64,000 bases of DNA from Ignavibacteria bacterium. GTDB lineage: Bacteria > Bacteroidota > Ignavibacteria > Ignavibacteriales > Ignavibacteriaceae. The notes under the pieces are model-generated. The model made no database searches. It was given only the letters and a program-made list of their open reading frames with translations, and was not told the origin of the DNA. Shown piece by piece: positions 1-9,546 of the stretch; within the stretch, counting starts at the first letter, position 1, and every line of letters starts with the position of its first letter. The stretch spans positions 50,150 to 114,149 of the forward strand of contig JAJTBZ010000008.1 in NCBI GenBank assembly GCA_021286645.1, in the 5' to 3' direction. Position numbers and translations under genes: made by a program.

Positions 1-755
1 CAGCTTTTAATTCATCGCAGAAAAAATTTAGTGCTGATAGCAGGGTACGTTTGTACCGGTTTAATTTTTCGCAGATTGATATAATGGCTAAGCTGGAAGG
101 TATTGAAGGATTTACAGGAGTGTTCGCTGACCTAGGGGTTTCTTCATTTCAGTTGGATGAACCCGAAGCAGGATTCTCTTTCAAACACAACGCAAAACTC
201 GATTTACGATTGGATAAAACCTTGCCTTTGAATGCAGGGATGGCACTGAACACTTTATCTGAAAAAGAATTAAGTGACATTTTCTTTCAGTTTGGCGAAG
301 AGAAGAACGCCAGGAAAATTGCACGGCGAATTGTTGAAAACAGGGTAGATGGAAAAGAATGGTATTCGGCTGATTTGGAGTCGATTATCACCAGGATGGT
401 TCCTCCGAATTATGTTCGGAAGACAATGACCCGGGTATTTCAGGCATTACGTATCTATATAAATAGCGAAATGGAAATACTTGAGGTGTTCTTAAAAAAA
501 GCGATTGATCTATTGGTGCCGGGAGGAAGGATTGTAGTTCTTACATACCACTCTCTTGAAGATAGAATTGTTAAAGAGATATTTAGAAAAGAAGAAAAAC
601 CTTGTACTTGTCCACCGGAATTTCCGGTTTGTGTATGTGGAAAGAAGCCAAGATTAAAGATATTGACACGGAAGGCCGTTAGCCCTTCAGATGAGGAAAT
701 ACAGGCGAATTTCCGTGCCCGTAGCGCGCAACTGAGAGCAGCAGAAAAACTATGA
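1..755 (+). CDS. rsmH: 16S rRNA (cytosine(1402)-N4)-methyltransferase RsmH, 5' truncated
   Basis: This is the C-terminal 250 residues or so of RsmH (MraW), the SAM-dependent enzyme that N4-methylates C1402 in the 16S rRNA decoding centre. The reading frame is open to the left edge (codons from position 3), so the true start and the N-terminal SAM motif lie outside the window. The first ATG or TTG inside it is not the start. Recognisable parts are the ADLGVSSxQLD segment, the LDLRLD segment, the TYHSLEDRIVK motif, a cysteine-rich stretch (CTCPPEFPVCVC) and the C-terminal RARSAQLRAAEK. RsmH is normally the second gene of dcw clusters, after mraZ, and the cell-wall genes follow here with a 4-nt overlap. 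Identification is secure. Confidence 0.95.
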   Translation, partial: AFNSSQKKFSADSRVRLYRFNFSQIDIMAKLEGIEGFTGVFADLGVSSFQLDEPEAGFSFKHNAKLDLRLDKTLPLNAGMALNTLSEKELSDIFFQFGEEKNARKIARRIVENRVDGKEWYSADLESIITRMVPPNYVRKTMTRVFQALRIYINSEMEILEVFLKKAIDLLVPGGRIVVLTYHSLEDRIVKEIFRKEEKPCTCPPEFPVCVCGKKPRLKILTRKAVSPSDEEIQANFRARSAQLRAAEKL

Positions 756-1075
756 AAGAATTACGTAAGCAATTGTTAGTGGTAGTATCCTTATCGGTGT
801 TTGTTTTTCTGTTGTTGTATTTGGCAATGAAGTTGAAGATAGACAGTTTACAGGCAGACCGGGTGCGTAAAGAAGATCGGATTGTTGCGTTGCAAAATAA
901 AAAACTTAGCCTTATAGCAACAGAACAGTCACTACAAAATGAATCACGGGTAACCGGCATTGCTGAAACGGAATTAAATTTAGTAAGGTGTACTGAAATT
1001 CAATACCATCTGGATGTATCATCCGATGATGTAGGTAAAATTCACAATTTAATTATTCAAAAGAATGAACACTAA
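752..1075 (+). CDS. ftsL: FtsL-like small division protein
   Basis: A 107-residue bitopic protein with a short basic N-terminus, one transmembrane helix at about residues 8-27, and a periplasmic heptad-like stretch (about 28-65) rich in Lys, Glu, Gln and Leu. That is the architecture of FtsL, which pairs with FtsB/DivIC and links FtsQ to the FtsWI septal synthase. Sequence similarity within FtsL is always weak, so the call rests mainly on topology, size and position between rsmH and ftsI. It overlaps rsmH by 4 nt (ATGA) and the next gene by 11 nt, so translation is probably coupled. The last 30 residues diverge from a clean coiled coil. Confidence 0.75.
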   Translation: MKELRKQLLVVVSLSVFVFLLLYLAMKLKIDSLQADRVRKEDRIVALQNKKLSLIATEQSLQNESRVTGIAETELNLVRCTEIQYHLDVSSDDVGKIHNLIIQKNEH

Positions 1076-3068
1076 TCGTCAGTTAGGCATAATAATAAGT
1101 GTTGCTGTATTGGCAGTCGGGCTGTTGGTCCGTCTGTTCTTTTTACAGATACTTCGCCATGACGATTATTTATTCCTTTCCAAGCGGCAGAATATCAAGA
1201 AAGAGCGGATTCTGGCTGAGAGAGGACAGATTCTTGACAGAAATATGGTTGTACTGGCTTATACCGTGCCTGTTAAATCATTTTATGTCTCTCTACGCCT
1301 CGCGCACCGCCGGGGAATGGTAGAAAAAATTGCCGAGGCATTTAACAACGAAACCAAAAAAGGCCTGAAATATTACACGGATCTGATGAATGCTGAAGAA
1401 GGGCGTGTTTGTATTGAACGAGCTACCGGGGAGTTGGCATTAAAATTAAAAACAATCAAAAAAGATGGTTTAGAGTGCGTCGAAACACTCACCAGAACTT
1501 ACCCGTATAATTCGTTGGCCTCGCACGTTTTAGGTTATGCTGAGGTGCGAACAATGCGTGGTGTTGACGGTATTGAGAAAGAATTGGATTCAACGCTGCA
1601 GGGGATCGATGGTGAAAGAACAATTCTGGGCGACCGGCGCGGCAATATGGTAACTGTGTTTGACGACGCAACTGTGGCCCCCCGGACAGGCAATACTGTT
1701 CTTTTAACAATTGATAAAAACATTCAGCAAATGCTTGAAGAAGAGCTGGATAAAGTTGCCTGCAATTATGCGGTTGGTATTATAATAGATCCTAATACAG
1801 CCGAAATATTGGCATTGGCAAACCATAAGAGTTTCGATCCCAATAATTATAGCAAATATTCAGATGCTGAACGAAGAAACCATGCAATTTCGGATCAGTA
1901 TGAACCCGGTTCGACATTTAAGGCACTCACTCTGGCTTCTTTAATAGATATGAAACTCTGTAAAGAGGATGAGGTGGTTAATACCGAAAATGGTACGTAC
2001 AAGTATTACAATGTAAAAATTAAAGATTCGCACCCCTCGGTAAGCTTAAGCGTTAAGGAAGTATTTTCGAAATCGAGTAACATTGGCATGGCGAAGCTCT
2101 CCCAGCGCGTATCCTATGATATGTTATATAAGTACTTACGTGCTATGGGAATCGGGATGCAAACAAATATTAATCTCCCTGCGGAAGCAGAGGGAACTTT
2201 GCCCAAGGCGACTGTATGGAACCCGCTCAGTCGTTCTTCTATTTCTTTCGGGTATCGGGTTGCTGTAACTCCTATACAATTAATAACTGCATATGCTGCT
2301 TTGGTAAATGGCGGAAAATTGCTTCAACCACATTTAGTTAAAAGAATACAGACTAATGATGGTAAATTAATTTCCGATTTAATGCCCAAGGTAATCAGGC
2401 AGGTAATAGCCCAACAAACATCTGACAGAATGCGTGCGTTATTTGCTGAAGTAGTGGAAAACGGCACCGGAAAAAAGGCTGCGGTGAAGGGTTTACATAT
2501 CGGAGGAAAAACAGGTACAGCACAATTATTTCAAAATACAGAGTATAAGGCAGGGCAGTACAATGCCTCCTTTATTGGTTTCTTCCCTGTTGAAGCGCCG
2601 AAATATCTTTGTCTGGTTTTAGTAAATAGCCCGAGCAATGGAAGCTATTACGGCGGTGATGTCGCCGCCCCTGTCTTCCAGGCAGTAGCTCAAAAAATTG
2701 CCAAATATGATCCACTGGTAATTTCCAAACCACAGGAAATTAAATCAACGCCGCAAATGGCAGATGCAGAAATAAAAAAACAGCAGCAGGCAGAGAAAAA
2801 TCTTACAAAAACAGAAACCTCGACTGTCGTAAAAACAGATCTTAATGAAGTGCGCTCATTGTTAAAGCGCAATATTATGCCCGATATGAAGGGTCTAACT
2901 TTACGGGATGCAATTTCACTGCTTTCAGAACGGAAGATTGCATATACCGTTTCCGGCAATCGCCGTGTAACATATCAGAGCATTCCTGCCGGAGCGCGTG
3001 TCGCGCCTGGAATGAAATGCGATCTACGTGGCGAAGATTTAGCATCACCGAGTATGGGGAGTTTATAA
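1065..3068 (+). CDS. ftsI: Class B penicillin-binding protein (FtsI/PBP3 type) with PASTA domain
   Basis: Septal peptidoglycan DD-transpeptidase of 667 residues. There is one N-terminal membrane anchor (about 7-27), a dimerisation/pedestal region, and a transpeptidase domain with all three catalytic motifs: STFK with Ser283 and Lys286, SSN at 337-339, and KTG at 482-484. After a Lys/Gln/Thr-rich linker (about 560-600), the C-terminus carries one PASTA-like domain (about 605-660, beginning MPDMKGLTLRDA). E. coli FtsI has no PASTA domain; Firmicutes PBP2x/SpoVD do, and members in Bacteroidota-related phyla often do as well. The gene sits between ftsL and murE as in other dcw clusters. It is predicted to work with the SEDS protein FtsW encoded at 8422-9546. 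Confidence 0.93.
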   Translation: MNTNRQLGIIISVAVLAVGLLVRLFFLQILRHDDYLFLSKRQNIKKERILAERGQILDRNMVVLAYTVPVKSFYVSLRLAHRRGMVEKIAEAFNNETKKGLKYYTDLMNAEEGRVCIERATGELALKLKTIKKDGLECVETLTRTYPYNSLASHVLGYAEVRTMRGVDGIEKELDSTLQGIDGERTILGDRRGNMVTVFDDATVAPRTGNTVLLTIDKNIQQMLEEELDKVACNYAVGIIIDPNTAEILALANHKSFDPNNYSKYSDAERRNHAISDQYEPGSTFKALTLASLIDMKLCKEDEVVNTENGTYKYYNVKIKDSHPSVSLSVKEVFSKSSNIGMAKLSQRVSYDMLYKYLRAMGIGMQTNINLPAEAEGTLPKATVWNPLSRSSISFGYRVAVTPIQLITAYAALVNGGKLLQPHLVKRIQTNDGKLISDLMPKVIRQVIAQQTSDRMRALFAEVVENGTGKKAAVKGLHIGGKTGTAQLFQNTEYKAGQYNASFIGFFPVEAPKYLCLVLVNSPSNGSYYGGDVAAPVFQAVAQKIAKYDPLVISKPQEIKSTPQMADAEIKKQQQAEKNLTKTETSTVVKTDLNEVRSLLKRNIMPDMKGLTLRDAISLLSERKIAYTVSGNRRVTYQSIPAGARVAPGMKCDLRGEDLASPSMGSL

Positions 3069-4546
3069 TGGAACTTACGAAACTTATTAATAGCCTTCAC
3101 GTTATTCATGTTTCCGGGAATGTTGAAAGAAAAGACATCACCGGAATTTATTACGATTCGCGCAGAGTTAAACGCGGCTGCATGTTTGTTGCAGTAAAAG
3201 GAACTGCTGTTGATGGACACCGGTATATAATGGAAGCCATTAATCAGGGCGCTATAGCGGTAATTATTGAGGATGATTCGGTTGTTCCTGACTATATCTT
3301 CTCGCATGAGAATATCACGAAAATATTAGTCAAAAGTTCACGCAGGGCTTTAGCGGAGGTATCGCATTTCTACTGTAAAGAACCAAGCCTGAAGTTGCAT
3401 CTTACCGGTATTACCGGAACCAATGGAAAAACAACCACAACATGGATTATAAAATTTGTGTTGGAAAAATCTGGCCGTAAATGTGGTATGGTTGGAACCA
3501 TAGCGAATTTTATTGGTAACCGGGAAATACCATCACAACTGACGACACCGGAATCCAGCGATCTGAATGAACTGTTACTGGAGATGGTGCAGGAACAGTG
3601 TACCAATGCAATTATGGAAGTCTCATCTCATTCATTAGCCTTGGATCGGGTCTATGGCCTCAATTATCGGACTGCAATATTTTCGAATTTAACTCAGGAT
3701 CATCTGGATTTTCACGGGAATTTTGAGAATTATTTTGCTTCAAAAAAGAAATTATTTGACGCCCTTACTGAAAGTTCATTCGCAGTTGTAAACATTGATG
3801 ATCCATACGGCCGGCAGATTACTTCTGATTGTAAAGCAAAAATTTATACATATGGTCAGAACGCGGATGCAGACTTCAGAATGAGCAATGTGCAGTTTGA
3901 CTTAAATGGCACCAGATTCACATTGACTTACTCGGGGAAAGATTACATCATACATGCTCCGCTCATAGGTTTATTTAACGCGTATAATATTACCGCGGCA
4001 ATTGTAGCCTGTTATACAGAAGGCTTAAGCCTGGAAGAAATTTGCTCAGCTTTAACAGAGCTGCCACATGTGCCGGGAAGATTTGAGGTTGTTAATGGGG
4101 ATAAATGCAAAGTCGTTGTAGATTACTCTCATACTCCCGATAGCCTTGAAAAAGCACTCTTGAACATTAGGGATCTGGTTTCCGGTGATCAGGAAATAAT
4201 AACGGTTTTCGGTTGTGGCGGCAATAGAGATCGCGGAAAACGCCCCCTCATGGGAAAGATCGCGGCCGATTTAAGCACACGTGTATATGTAACGAGTGAT
4301 AATCCGAGAAAAGAAGATCCCATGGCAATTATTGAAGATATAATAGCCGGTATGCAGGGAAGTAAATATACTGTTATTGCCGATAGAGAACAGGCAATTC
4401 GGCAGGCAATTGAATCAGCTCATTCCGGAGCAGTAATTCTTATTGCAGGTAAAGGGCACGAAGATTATCAAATTTTGGGTGAAACAAAAATTCATTTTTC
4501 TGATAAAGAAATAGCAATGAAATATCTGGAGCAGATTGCGAAATGA
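3068..4546 (+). CDS. murE: UDP-MurNAc-tripeptide synthetase MurE (meso-DAP adding)
   Basis: Cytoplasmic Mur ligase of 492 residues that adds the third amino acid to UDP-MurNAc-L-Ala-D-Glu. The ATP-binding GTNGKTTT motif lies near residue 116. The DNPRKEDP motif (Asp411 to Arg414) is the signature associated with meso-diaminopimelate rather than lysine, so a DAP-type peptidoglycan is expected. An in-frame upstream ATG at 3017 would overlap ftsI by 52 nt. The ATG at 3068 is preferred because it shares its A with the ftsI stop (TAATG) and starts the normal N-terminus. murF follows with a 4-nt overlap. Confidence 0.95.
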   Translation: MELTKLINSLHVIHVSGNVERKDITGIYYDSRRVKRGCMFVAVKGTAVDGHRYIMEAINQGAIAVIIEDDSVVPDYIFSHENITKILVKSSRRALAEVSHFYCKEPSLKLHLTGITGTNGKTTTTWIIKFVLEKSGRKCGMVGTIANFIGNREIPSQLTTPESSDLNELLLEMVQEQCTNAIMEVSSHSLALDRVYGLNYRTAIFSNLTQDHLDFHGNFENYFASKKKLFDALTESSFAVVNIDDPYGRQITSDCKAKIYTYGQNADADFRMSNVQFDLNGTRFTLTYSGKDYIIHAPLIGLFNAYNITAAIVACYTEGLSLEEICSALTELPHVPGRFEVVNGDKCKVVVDYSHTPDSLEKALLNIRDLVSGDQEIITVFGCGGNRDRGKRPLMGKIAADLSTRVYVTSDNPRKEDPMAIIEDIIAGMQGSKYTVIADREQAIRQAIESAHSGAVILIAGKGHEDYQILGETKIHFSDKEIAMKYLEQIAK

Positions 4547-5937
4547 AAAAGATACAATTAACAAAAGATGACTTGCAGTCAGTTCTTGATTTTGAATTAG
4601 TGAATTTTGAACGATTTACATCGGCAACACATGTATCTATTGATAGCCGTACAATAACCGAAGGAAGTATTTACGTTGCCATTCAGGGTGAGAAACTGGA
4701 TGGACATGAATTTGCTAAAGAAGCAATCAAAAAAGGCGCATGCGCGGCTGTAATTGCCCGGGAAAAAATGAGCGGACTGTTGCTGCCAAAGAATTTTCCT
4801 GTAATAATAGTTGATGATACAACACTTGCATTAGGACTGCTTGCCTCTTTATGGCGAGATAAATTAAATGCCAAAGTGATCTCCTTAACAGGTAGTAACG
4901 GAAAGACTACAACCAAAGATGTATTGGTTCAGATACTTTCTGAATCATATGCAGTTATTGGAACCGCGGCTAATAATAACAATCATATAGGTGTCCCCCT
5001 CACTATTCTAAGCGCCAATTCAGATTGTGAATTCCTGGTGCTTGAGCATGGTACAAATCACTTTGATGAAATTGCTTATACTGCTTCTATTGCCAGGCCC
5101 GATTTGGCTTTTATTACCAATATAGGGGCTTCTCATCTTGAATATCTGAAGAACCTTGAAGGAGTTAAAAAGGAAAAAGTTGCGTTATTATATGCTTGCG
5201 AAAAAAATAACGGAACCATTTTTATTAACGTTGACGATAAATTACTTAAGCCGCTTGCCAAAGAGTTTGAAAAATGTATAACAGTAGGTACAAAAGCCTC
5301 TGCCGATTATAGCTATAAGTTCAAGGGATATAATAAAAACGGGTATCCAAAGGTTCACATAGATTTTGAAGAAAAGGCCATGGAGATAACCGTTCCATTA
5401 TATGGCAAGCATAATGCAAGTAATTTGGCCGCAGCTGTTGCAATAGCGCTGTACGCGGGTATGAGTAAGAGTGCAATTACAGCGGGTATAAAAAAAGTTC
5501 AACCTGCGAAGCACCGCCTGGTACCAATTGAGTTAAAAAAAGCATTAATACTTGATGATACGTATAATGCTAACCCCCAGTCTATGCTTACATCACTTGA
5601 TGTATTAAGAAATATAAAAACTTACAAAAATCGTTGGGTAATTTTAGGCGATATGTTTGAGCTTGGTGAGCAGTCAGAAAAATTACACAAAAGTATAGTA
5701 CCTGCAATTCTGAAGAATCAGAATATTCGTGTATTCACCCTGGGCGATATGATGTATTCGGTATTTAAGGAATTGAAAAAATATTATTTGCCTGTATGGC
5801 ATTTCAAAGATAAAAACTCCTTATTCGAAGCAGTAAATGAAACCGATTTTGCTCATTCTGCTATCTTGATCAAGGGGTCGCGAGGAATGAAAATGGAAGA
5901 AGTTGTTGAAGCTATTGTGAGAAAGTTCGAAGAATAA
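4543..5937 (+). CDS. murF: UDP-MurNAc-tripeptide:D-Ala-D-Ala ligase MurF
   Basis: Last cytoplasmic Mur ligase (464 residues), which adds D-alanyl-D-alanine to the UDP-MurNAc tripeptide. It has the family's N-terminal substrate domain, the SLTGSNGKTTTKD ATP loop at about residues 114-126, an NNNNxIGxPLT segment, the LEHGTNHFDEI region and the LDDTYNANPQSM motif typical of MurF. It overlaps murE by 4 nt, and mraY starts one base after its stop. The D-Ala-D-Ala ligase (ddl) that supplies its substrate is not in the window. Confidence 0.95.
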   Translation: MKKIQLTKDDLQSVLDFELVNFERFTSATHVSIDSRTITEGSIYVAIQGEKLDGHEFAKEAIKKGACAAVIAREKMSGLLLPKNFPVIIVDDTTLALGLLASLWRDKLNAKVISLTGSNGKTTTKDVLVQILSESYAVIGTAANNNNHIGVPLTILSANSDCEFLVLEHGTNHFDEIAYTASIARPDLAFITNIGASHLEYLKNLEGVKKEKVALLYACEKNNGTIFINVDDKLLKPLAKEFEKCITVGTKASADYSYKFKGYNKNGYPKVHIDFEEKAMEITVPLYGKHNASNLAAAVAIALYAGMSKSAITAGIKKVQPAKHRLVPIELKKALILDDTYNANPQSMLTSLDVLRNIKTYKNRWVILGDMFELGEQSEKLHKSIVPAILKNQNIRVFTLGDMMYSVFKELKKYYLPVWHFKDKNSLFEAVNETDFAHSAILIKGSRGMKMEEVVEAIVRKFEE

Positions 5938-5938
5938 C

Positions 5939-7048
5939 ATGCTGTATCATTTATTTGATTATTTACATCGTGCGTTTAATATTCCCGGAACAGGGATGTT
6001 TCACTATCTAACATTCCGCTCCGCGTTGGCAGCCATTACCGCGCTGCTTATCAGCTTATATTTCGGGCCAAAGTTCATTAAAAAATTGCAGATAATGCAA
6101 ATAGGCGAGGCTAAGAAAGCCGATGGCCCCAAGAGTCATTGGTCAAAAGCCGGCACACCTACAATGGGTGGAATTATTGTTCTGGTTTCAATATTTGTTC
6201 CGGTGCTTTTTTGGGCCGAGATGAAAAGCACGTATATACTTTTAATAACTGTAGGAACTCTGTTATTAGGTGCTGTAGGCTTTTTAGATGATTACCTCAA
6301 AGTAGTCAGGAAATTCCCTAACGGACTGATTGCCCGCTACAAGTTATTAGGTCAGTTTATTGTGGGACTGCTTATTGGATGTGTAATATATTTTTCACAT
6401 GATTTTAATAACGCGAATACACTTACTACAATTCCATTCCTTAAAAGTATGAATCTTGATTTCGGGATATTTTATATACCCGCAGTAATTTTCATAGTAA
6501 CAGCTACATCTAATGCTGTTAACCTGACCGATGGGTTAGACGGGCTCGCGATAGGTTTAATGACAATAACGATGCTGGCTATGGCGGTTATATGTTATGT
6601 TACCGGTAACGCGATTTATTCGAAGTATTTAAATTTAATATTTCTTCCTGGTTCGGGCGAATTAGTAGTAGTAATTGCAGCTATGGTGGGAGCCGGTTTA
6701 GGGTTCCTGTGGTTCAATTCATATCCGGCTCAGGTTTTCATGGGTGATACCGGGTCACTGGCCTTGGGTGGCGCATTTGGAATACTGGCGATCCTGGTAA
6801 AAAAAGAATTGATGATACCCATTTTAGGGGGCGTATTTTTTATGGAGACCCTGTCTTCGATAATTCAACGTATGTATTTCAAGTACACGAAAAAGCGGTA
6901 TGGCGAGGGCAAGAGAGTATTTAAAATGGCTCCCATTCATCATCATTTTGAGTTGTTGGGCTGGCCCGAACCCAAAATTGTTGTTCGCTTTTATATAATT
7001 GGAATCATTTTAGCCATCATTAGCCTTGCATCATTGAAGATTAGGTAG
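5939..7048 (+). CDS. mraY: Phospho-N-acetylmuramoyl-pentapeptide transferase MraY
   Basis: Polytopic inner-membrane enzyme (369 residues, about ten hydrophobic helices) that transfers phospho-MurNAc-pentapeptide to undecaprenyl phosphate to make lipid I. Diagnostic features are GTPTMGGI near residues 73-80, FLDDYLK, the NLTDGLDGLA motif with catalytic aspartates, the GDTGSLALGG loop, and the APIHHHFELLGW segment near the C-terminus. Length is normal for the family. It starts one base after murF. Confidence 0.96.
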   Translation: MLYHLFDYLHRAFNIPGTGMFHYLTFRSALAAITALLISLYFGPKFIKKLQIMQIGEAKKADGPKSHWSKAGTPTMGGIIVLVSIFVPVLFWAEMKSTYILLITVGTLLLGAVGFLDDYLKVVRKFPNGLIARYKLLGQFIVGLLIGCVIYFSHDFNNANTLTTIPFLKSMNLDFGIFYIPAVIFIVTATSNAVNLTDGLDGLAIGLMTITMLAMAVICYVTGNAIYSKYLNLIFLPGSGELVVVIAAMVGAGLGFLWFNSYPAQVFMGDTGSLALGGAFGILAILVKKELMIPILGGVFFMETLSSIIQRMYFKYTKKRYGEGKRVFKMAPIHHHFELLGWPEPKIVVRFYIIGIILAIISLASLKIR

Positions 7049-7051
7049 TAT

Positions 7052-8425
7052 ATGGTAAGCAAAGCATTTTTTATGGAAATACAAGGTAAGAAAATCACAG
7101 TGCTTGGAGCAGAGAGAAGCGGCATTGGAGCTGCTAAACTGCTCAAGAAACTTGGCGCCAGGCCCTTTGTAAGCGACTTCGCTGAGGCTGGTAAACTTAC
7201 CGACCGTATTCAGGAAATGCAAAATGAAGGGATCGATTATGAAACAGGCGGGCATAGCGATAAAGTGTATGACGCTGAGTTTTGTGTTATAAGTCCCGGG
7301 GTTCCTTCGCACGCTCCTGTTGTAGTCGAAATGAAGAATCGCGGGATGGAGATCATTTCAGAGCTCGAATTTGCTGCGAATTTTTGCAAAGGCAAAATTA
7401 TCGGAATTACCGGAACAAACGGTAAGAGCACTACTACTGCATTGGTCGATCATTTATTAAAAGCCGCGGGATACTTTTGTGTACTCGCGGGTAATTATGG
7501 TAAAGCATTTTCCGAAGTTGTGCTTGATGTACCGGAAGATGGATTTGTTGCATTGGAAATTTCAAGTTTTCAACTGGATCATACATACTTTTTCGCGCCT
7601 GCAGTAGCGATGATTCTTAATATTACACCCGATCATTTGAATCGGTATAATAACAGCATGCAAGAGTATGCTGAAGCCAAATTTAAAATATTTAAGAACT
7701 TTACTGATAGCAATTTATTGATTCTTAATTATGATAATGAATATCTACAAAGTGATAAAATATCGGCGAAAGGTACTGTTCATTACTTCAGTTTAACCAC
7801 ACAGTTAAAGACCGGCATCAGTAAATTTGGTGAAGAACTCATTGCATCGGTTGAAGGTAAAGAAGTATTCAGATGTTCTGTTTTAGATATTGCTATTCGC
7901 GGCGAGCATAATCATGCTAACGCGATGGCGGCAATTGAAGCGGTTATTCCGTTTATTAATGATACAAAGAAGATCATCGAAGGGTTAAAGTCTTTTACTG
8001 GTATCGCACATCGCATGGAAGTAATCAGAGAACTGGATGGCGTACTGTACGTTAATGATTCTAAGGCTACAAATGTCGATTCAGTTTGGTATGCATTGCG
8101 GAGTTACGATTCACCAATCTTCCTGATATTGGGCGGTATTGATAAAGGTAATGATTACGGACAAATTAGAGATCTCGTACTGAATAAAGTTAAAAAAATA
8201 TATGCTATCGGCCAGTCAGCAGAAAAAATCTTTAAGTATTTTCATCATGATATAAAAGTTGAGATAAAGAAAACCCTTGAAGAGTGTGTAATGGCTGCAA
8301 ATAGTGAAGCCCGCAAGGACGAAGTAGTATTATTATCGCCGGCATGTGCCAGCATGGATATGTTTAAGAATTATGAACACCGCGGCGAAGTTTTTCGTTC
8401 GGCTGTAGAAAAGTTAGCACAATGA
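7052..8425 (+). CDS. murD: UDP-MurNAc-L-alanine:D-glutamate ligase MurD
   Basis: Cytoplasmic Mur ligase (457 residues) adding D-glutamate to UDP-MurNAc-L-Ala. The N-terminal Rossmann-like segment reads KKITVLGAERSGIGAAKLL. The ATP loop GTNGKSTT is near residue 121, followed by LEISSFQLD, the NITPDHLNRY segment and the VNDSKATN motif characteristic of MurD. Two starts are possible: ATG 7052, three bases after mraY, and ATG 7073, which would give MEIQGKKI. Neither has a strong Shine-Dalgarno sequence; 7052 is kept because it follows mraY directly. ftsW overlaps its end by 4 nt. Confidence 0.94.
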   Translation: MVSKAFFMEIQGKKITVLGAERSGIGAAKLLKKLGARPFVSDFAEAGKLTDRIQEMQNEGIDYETGGHSDKVYDAEFCVISPGVPSHAPVVVEMKNRGMEIISELEFAANFCKGKIIGITGTNGKSTTTALVDHLLKAAGYFCVLAGNYGKAFSEVVLDVPEDGFVALEISSFQLDHTYFFAPAVAMILNITPDHLNRYNNSMQEYAEAKFKIFKNFTDSNLLILNYDNEYLQSDKISAKGTVHYFSLTTQLKTGISKFGEELIASVEGKEVFRCSVLDIAIRGEHNHANAMAAIEAVIPFINDTKKIIEGLKSFTGIAHRMEVIRELDGVLYVNDSKATNVDSVWYALRSYDSPIFLILGGIDKGNDYGQIRDLVLNKVKKIYAIGQSAEKIFKYFHHDIKVEIKKTLEECVMAANSEARKDEVVLLSPACASMDMFKNYEHRGEVFRSAVEKLAQ

Positions 8426-9546
8426 AAAAGTATTCATACGCAATAATGGCATCATCGTTTATGCTGTTTGGTCTTGGACTCATTATTCTAATGAGTGCAA
8501 GCAGCGTATATTCGGTGGAAAACCGGGAAAGTTTATTCGCGATATTCAACGCTCAACTGCTTAAGGGGCTGGTTGGCTTCGTGTTGATGATAATTTTCGC
8601 TGCTATTCCCTATGAATACTATAAAAGTTTTAGTAAGCCTGCTCTTTTTGCAATAATACTTGTTCTAATAGCCACGCGCTGTATGGCATCGGTGAATAAC
8701 GTGCATCGTTGGTTCACTTTGGGTTTTATATCCTTTCAACCTGCCGAGTTCGCGAAGATCATTTTATTTATTCACCTCGCGAAGCTCTTAGAAGAGAAAA
8801 AAGAAATACTGACAGATTTTACACAGGGATTCAGATATCCACTGTTTTGGATGATAATTGTCGGCGGTTTGGTTATGATACAACCAAGCTTCAGCAATGC
8901 TATTATCATTTTATCAATTTCATTTTTAATGATTACTGTTGCCGGGGCGAGGTGGAAACATTTAGTTTCTACTTTAGCTGCCGGTTTAATTCCGATTGTT
9001 ACTGCCGCAATGCTTGTTCCATATGCGCGTGGACGCATAATGAAATTTGTCAGTGCTGTTTTTTCGGGTGAAAACTACGATCCTCAGGTGCATCAATCAA
9101 TAATTGGACTTGGTAGTGGTGGTTTTATCGGCAGGGGTATCGGAAACAGCTGGCAGCGTAATTTGCACCTTCCTGAAGCTTATGGTGATTTTATATTTGC
9201 TATATCGGGAGAAGAATTAGGTTTTATCGGTTCATTGATCATTATATCGTTCTTTTTTGGAATGTTCTTTATCGGGATGATAATTGCGAAGAATGCAAAA
9301 GACATGTTCGGACAGCTTTTGGCCTTTGCTATCTCCGGTATGTTTATGGTACAGGCACTGATACATATATCGGTATCAGTAGGTCTGATGCCGAACACCG
9401 GTATCCCGTTACCATTTGTTAGTCACGGTGGCACATCGTTATTAATGATTTGTGTTTCGTTAGGTATTTTAATGCGCATCGGGTTAACGCAAAACCAGGA
9501 TACTCCGACGATTGAACCGAATGAAGAGCAGGCACAAACCGCATGA
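8422..9546 (+). CDS. ftsW: SEDS peptidoglycan glycosyltransferase FtsW
   Basis: Ten-helix SEDS protein of 374 residues that polymerises lipid II at the septum with its partner class B PBP. SEDS landmarks include the FQPAEFAKI segment (about residues 106-114), QSIIGLGSGGFIGRGIGNSWQ, and LPEAYGDFIFAISGEELGF containing the conserved acidic region, then the NTGIPLPFVSHGGTSL segment. Position between murD and murG identifies it as FtsW rather than RodA. It overlaps both neighbours by 4 nt. Confidence 0.93.
   Translation: MKKYSYAIMASSFMLFGLGLIILMSASSVYSVENRESLFAIFNAQLLKGLVGFVLMIIFAAIPYEYYKSFSKPALFAIILVLIATRCMASVNNVHRWFTLGFISFQPAEFAKIILFIHLAKLLEEKKEILTDFTQGFRYPLFWMIIVGGLVMIQPSFSNAIIILSISFLMITVAGARWKHLVSTLAAGLIPIVTAAMLVPYARGRIMKFVSAVFSGENYDPQVHQSIIGLGSGGFIGRGIGNSWQRNLHLPEAYGDFIFAISGEELGFIGSLIIISFFFGMFFIGMIIAKNAKDMFGQLLAFAISGMFMVQALIHISVSVGLMPNTGIPLPFVSHGGTSLLMICVSLGILMRIGLTQNQDTPTIEPNEEQAQTA

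Noticed and set aside
1065..3068. PASTA domain as evidence for a Gram-positive host
   Set aside because: Kdo transferase, heptose genes, MlaEFD and type IX sorting domains all indicate an outer membrane.
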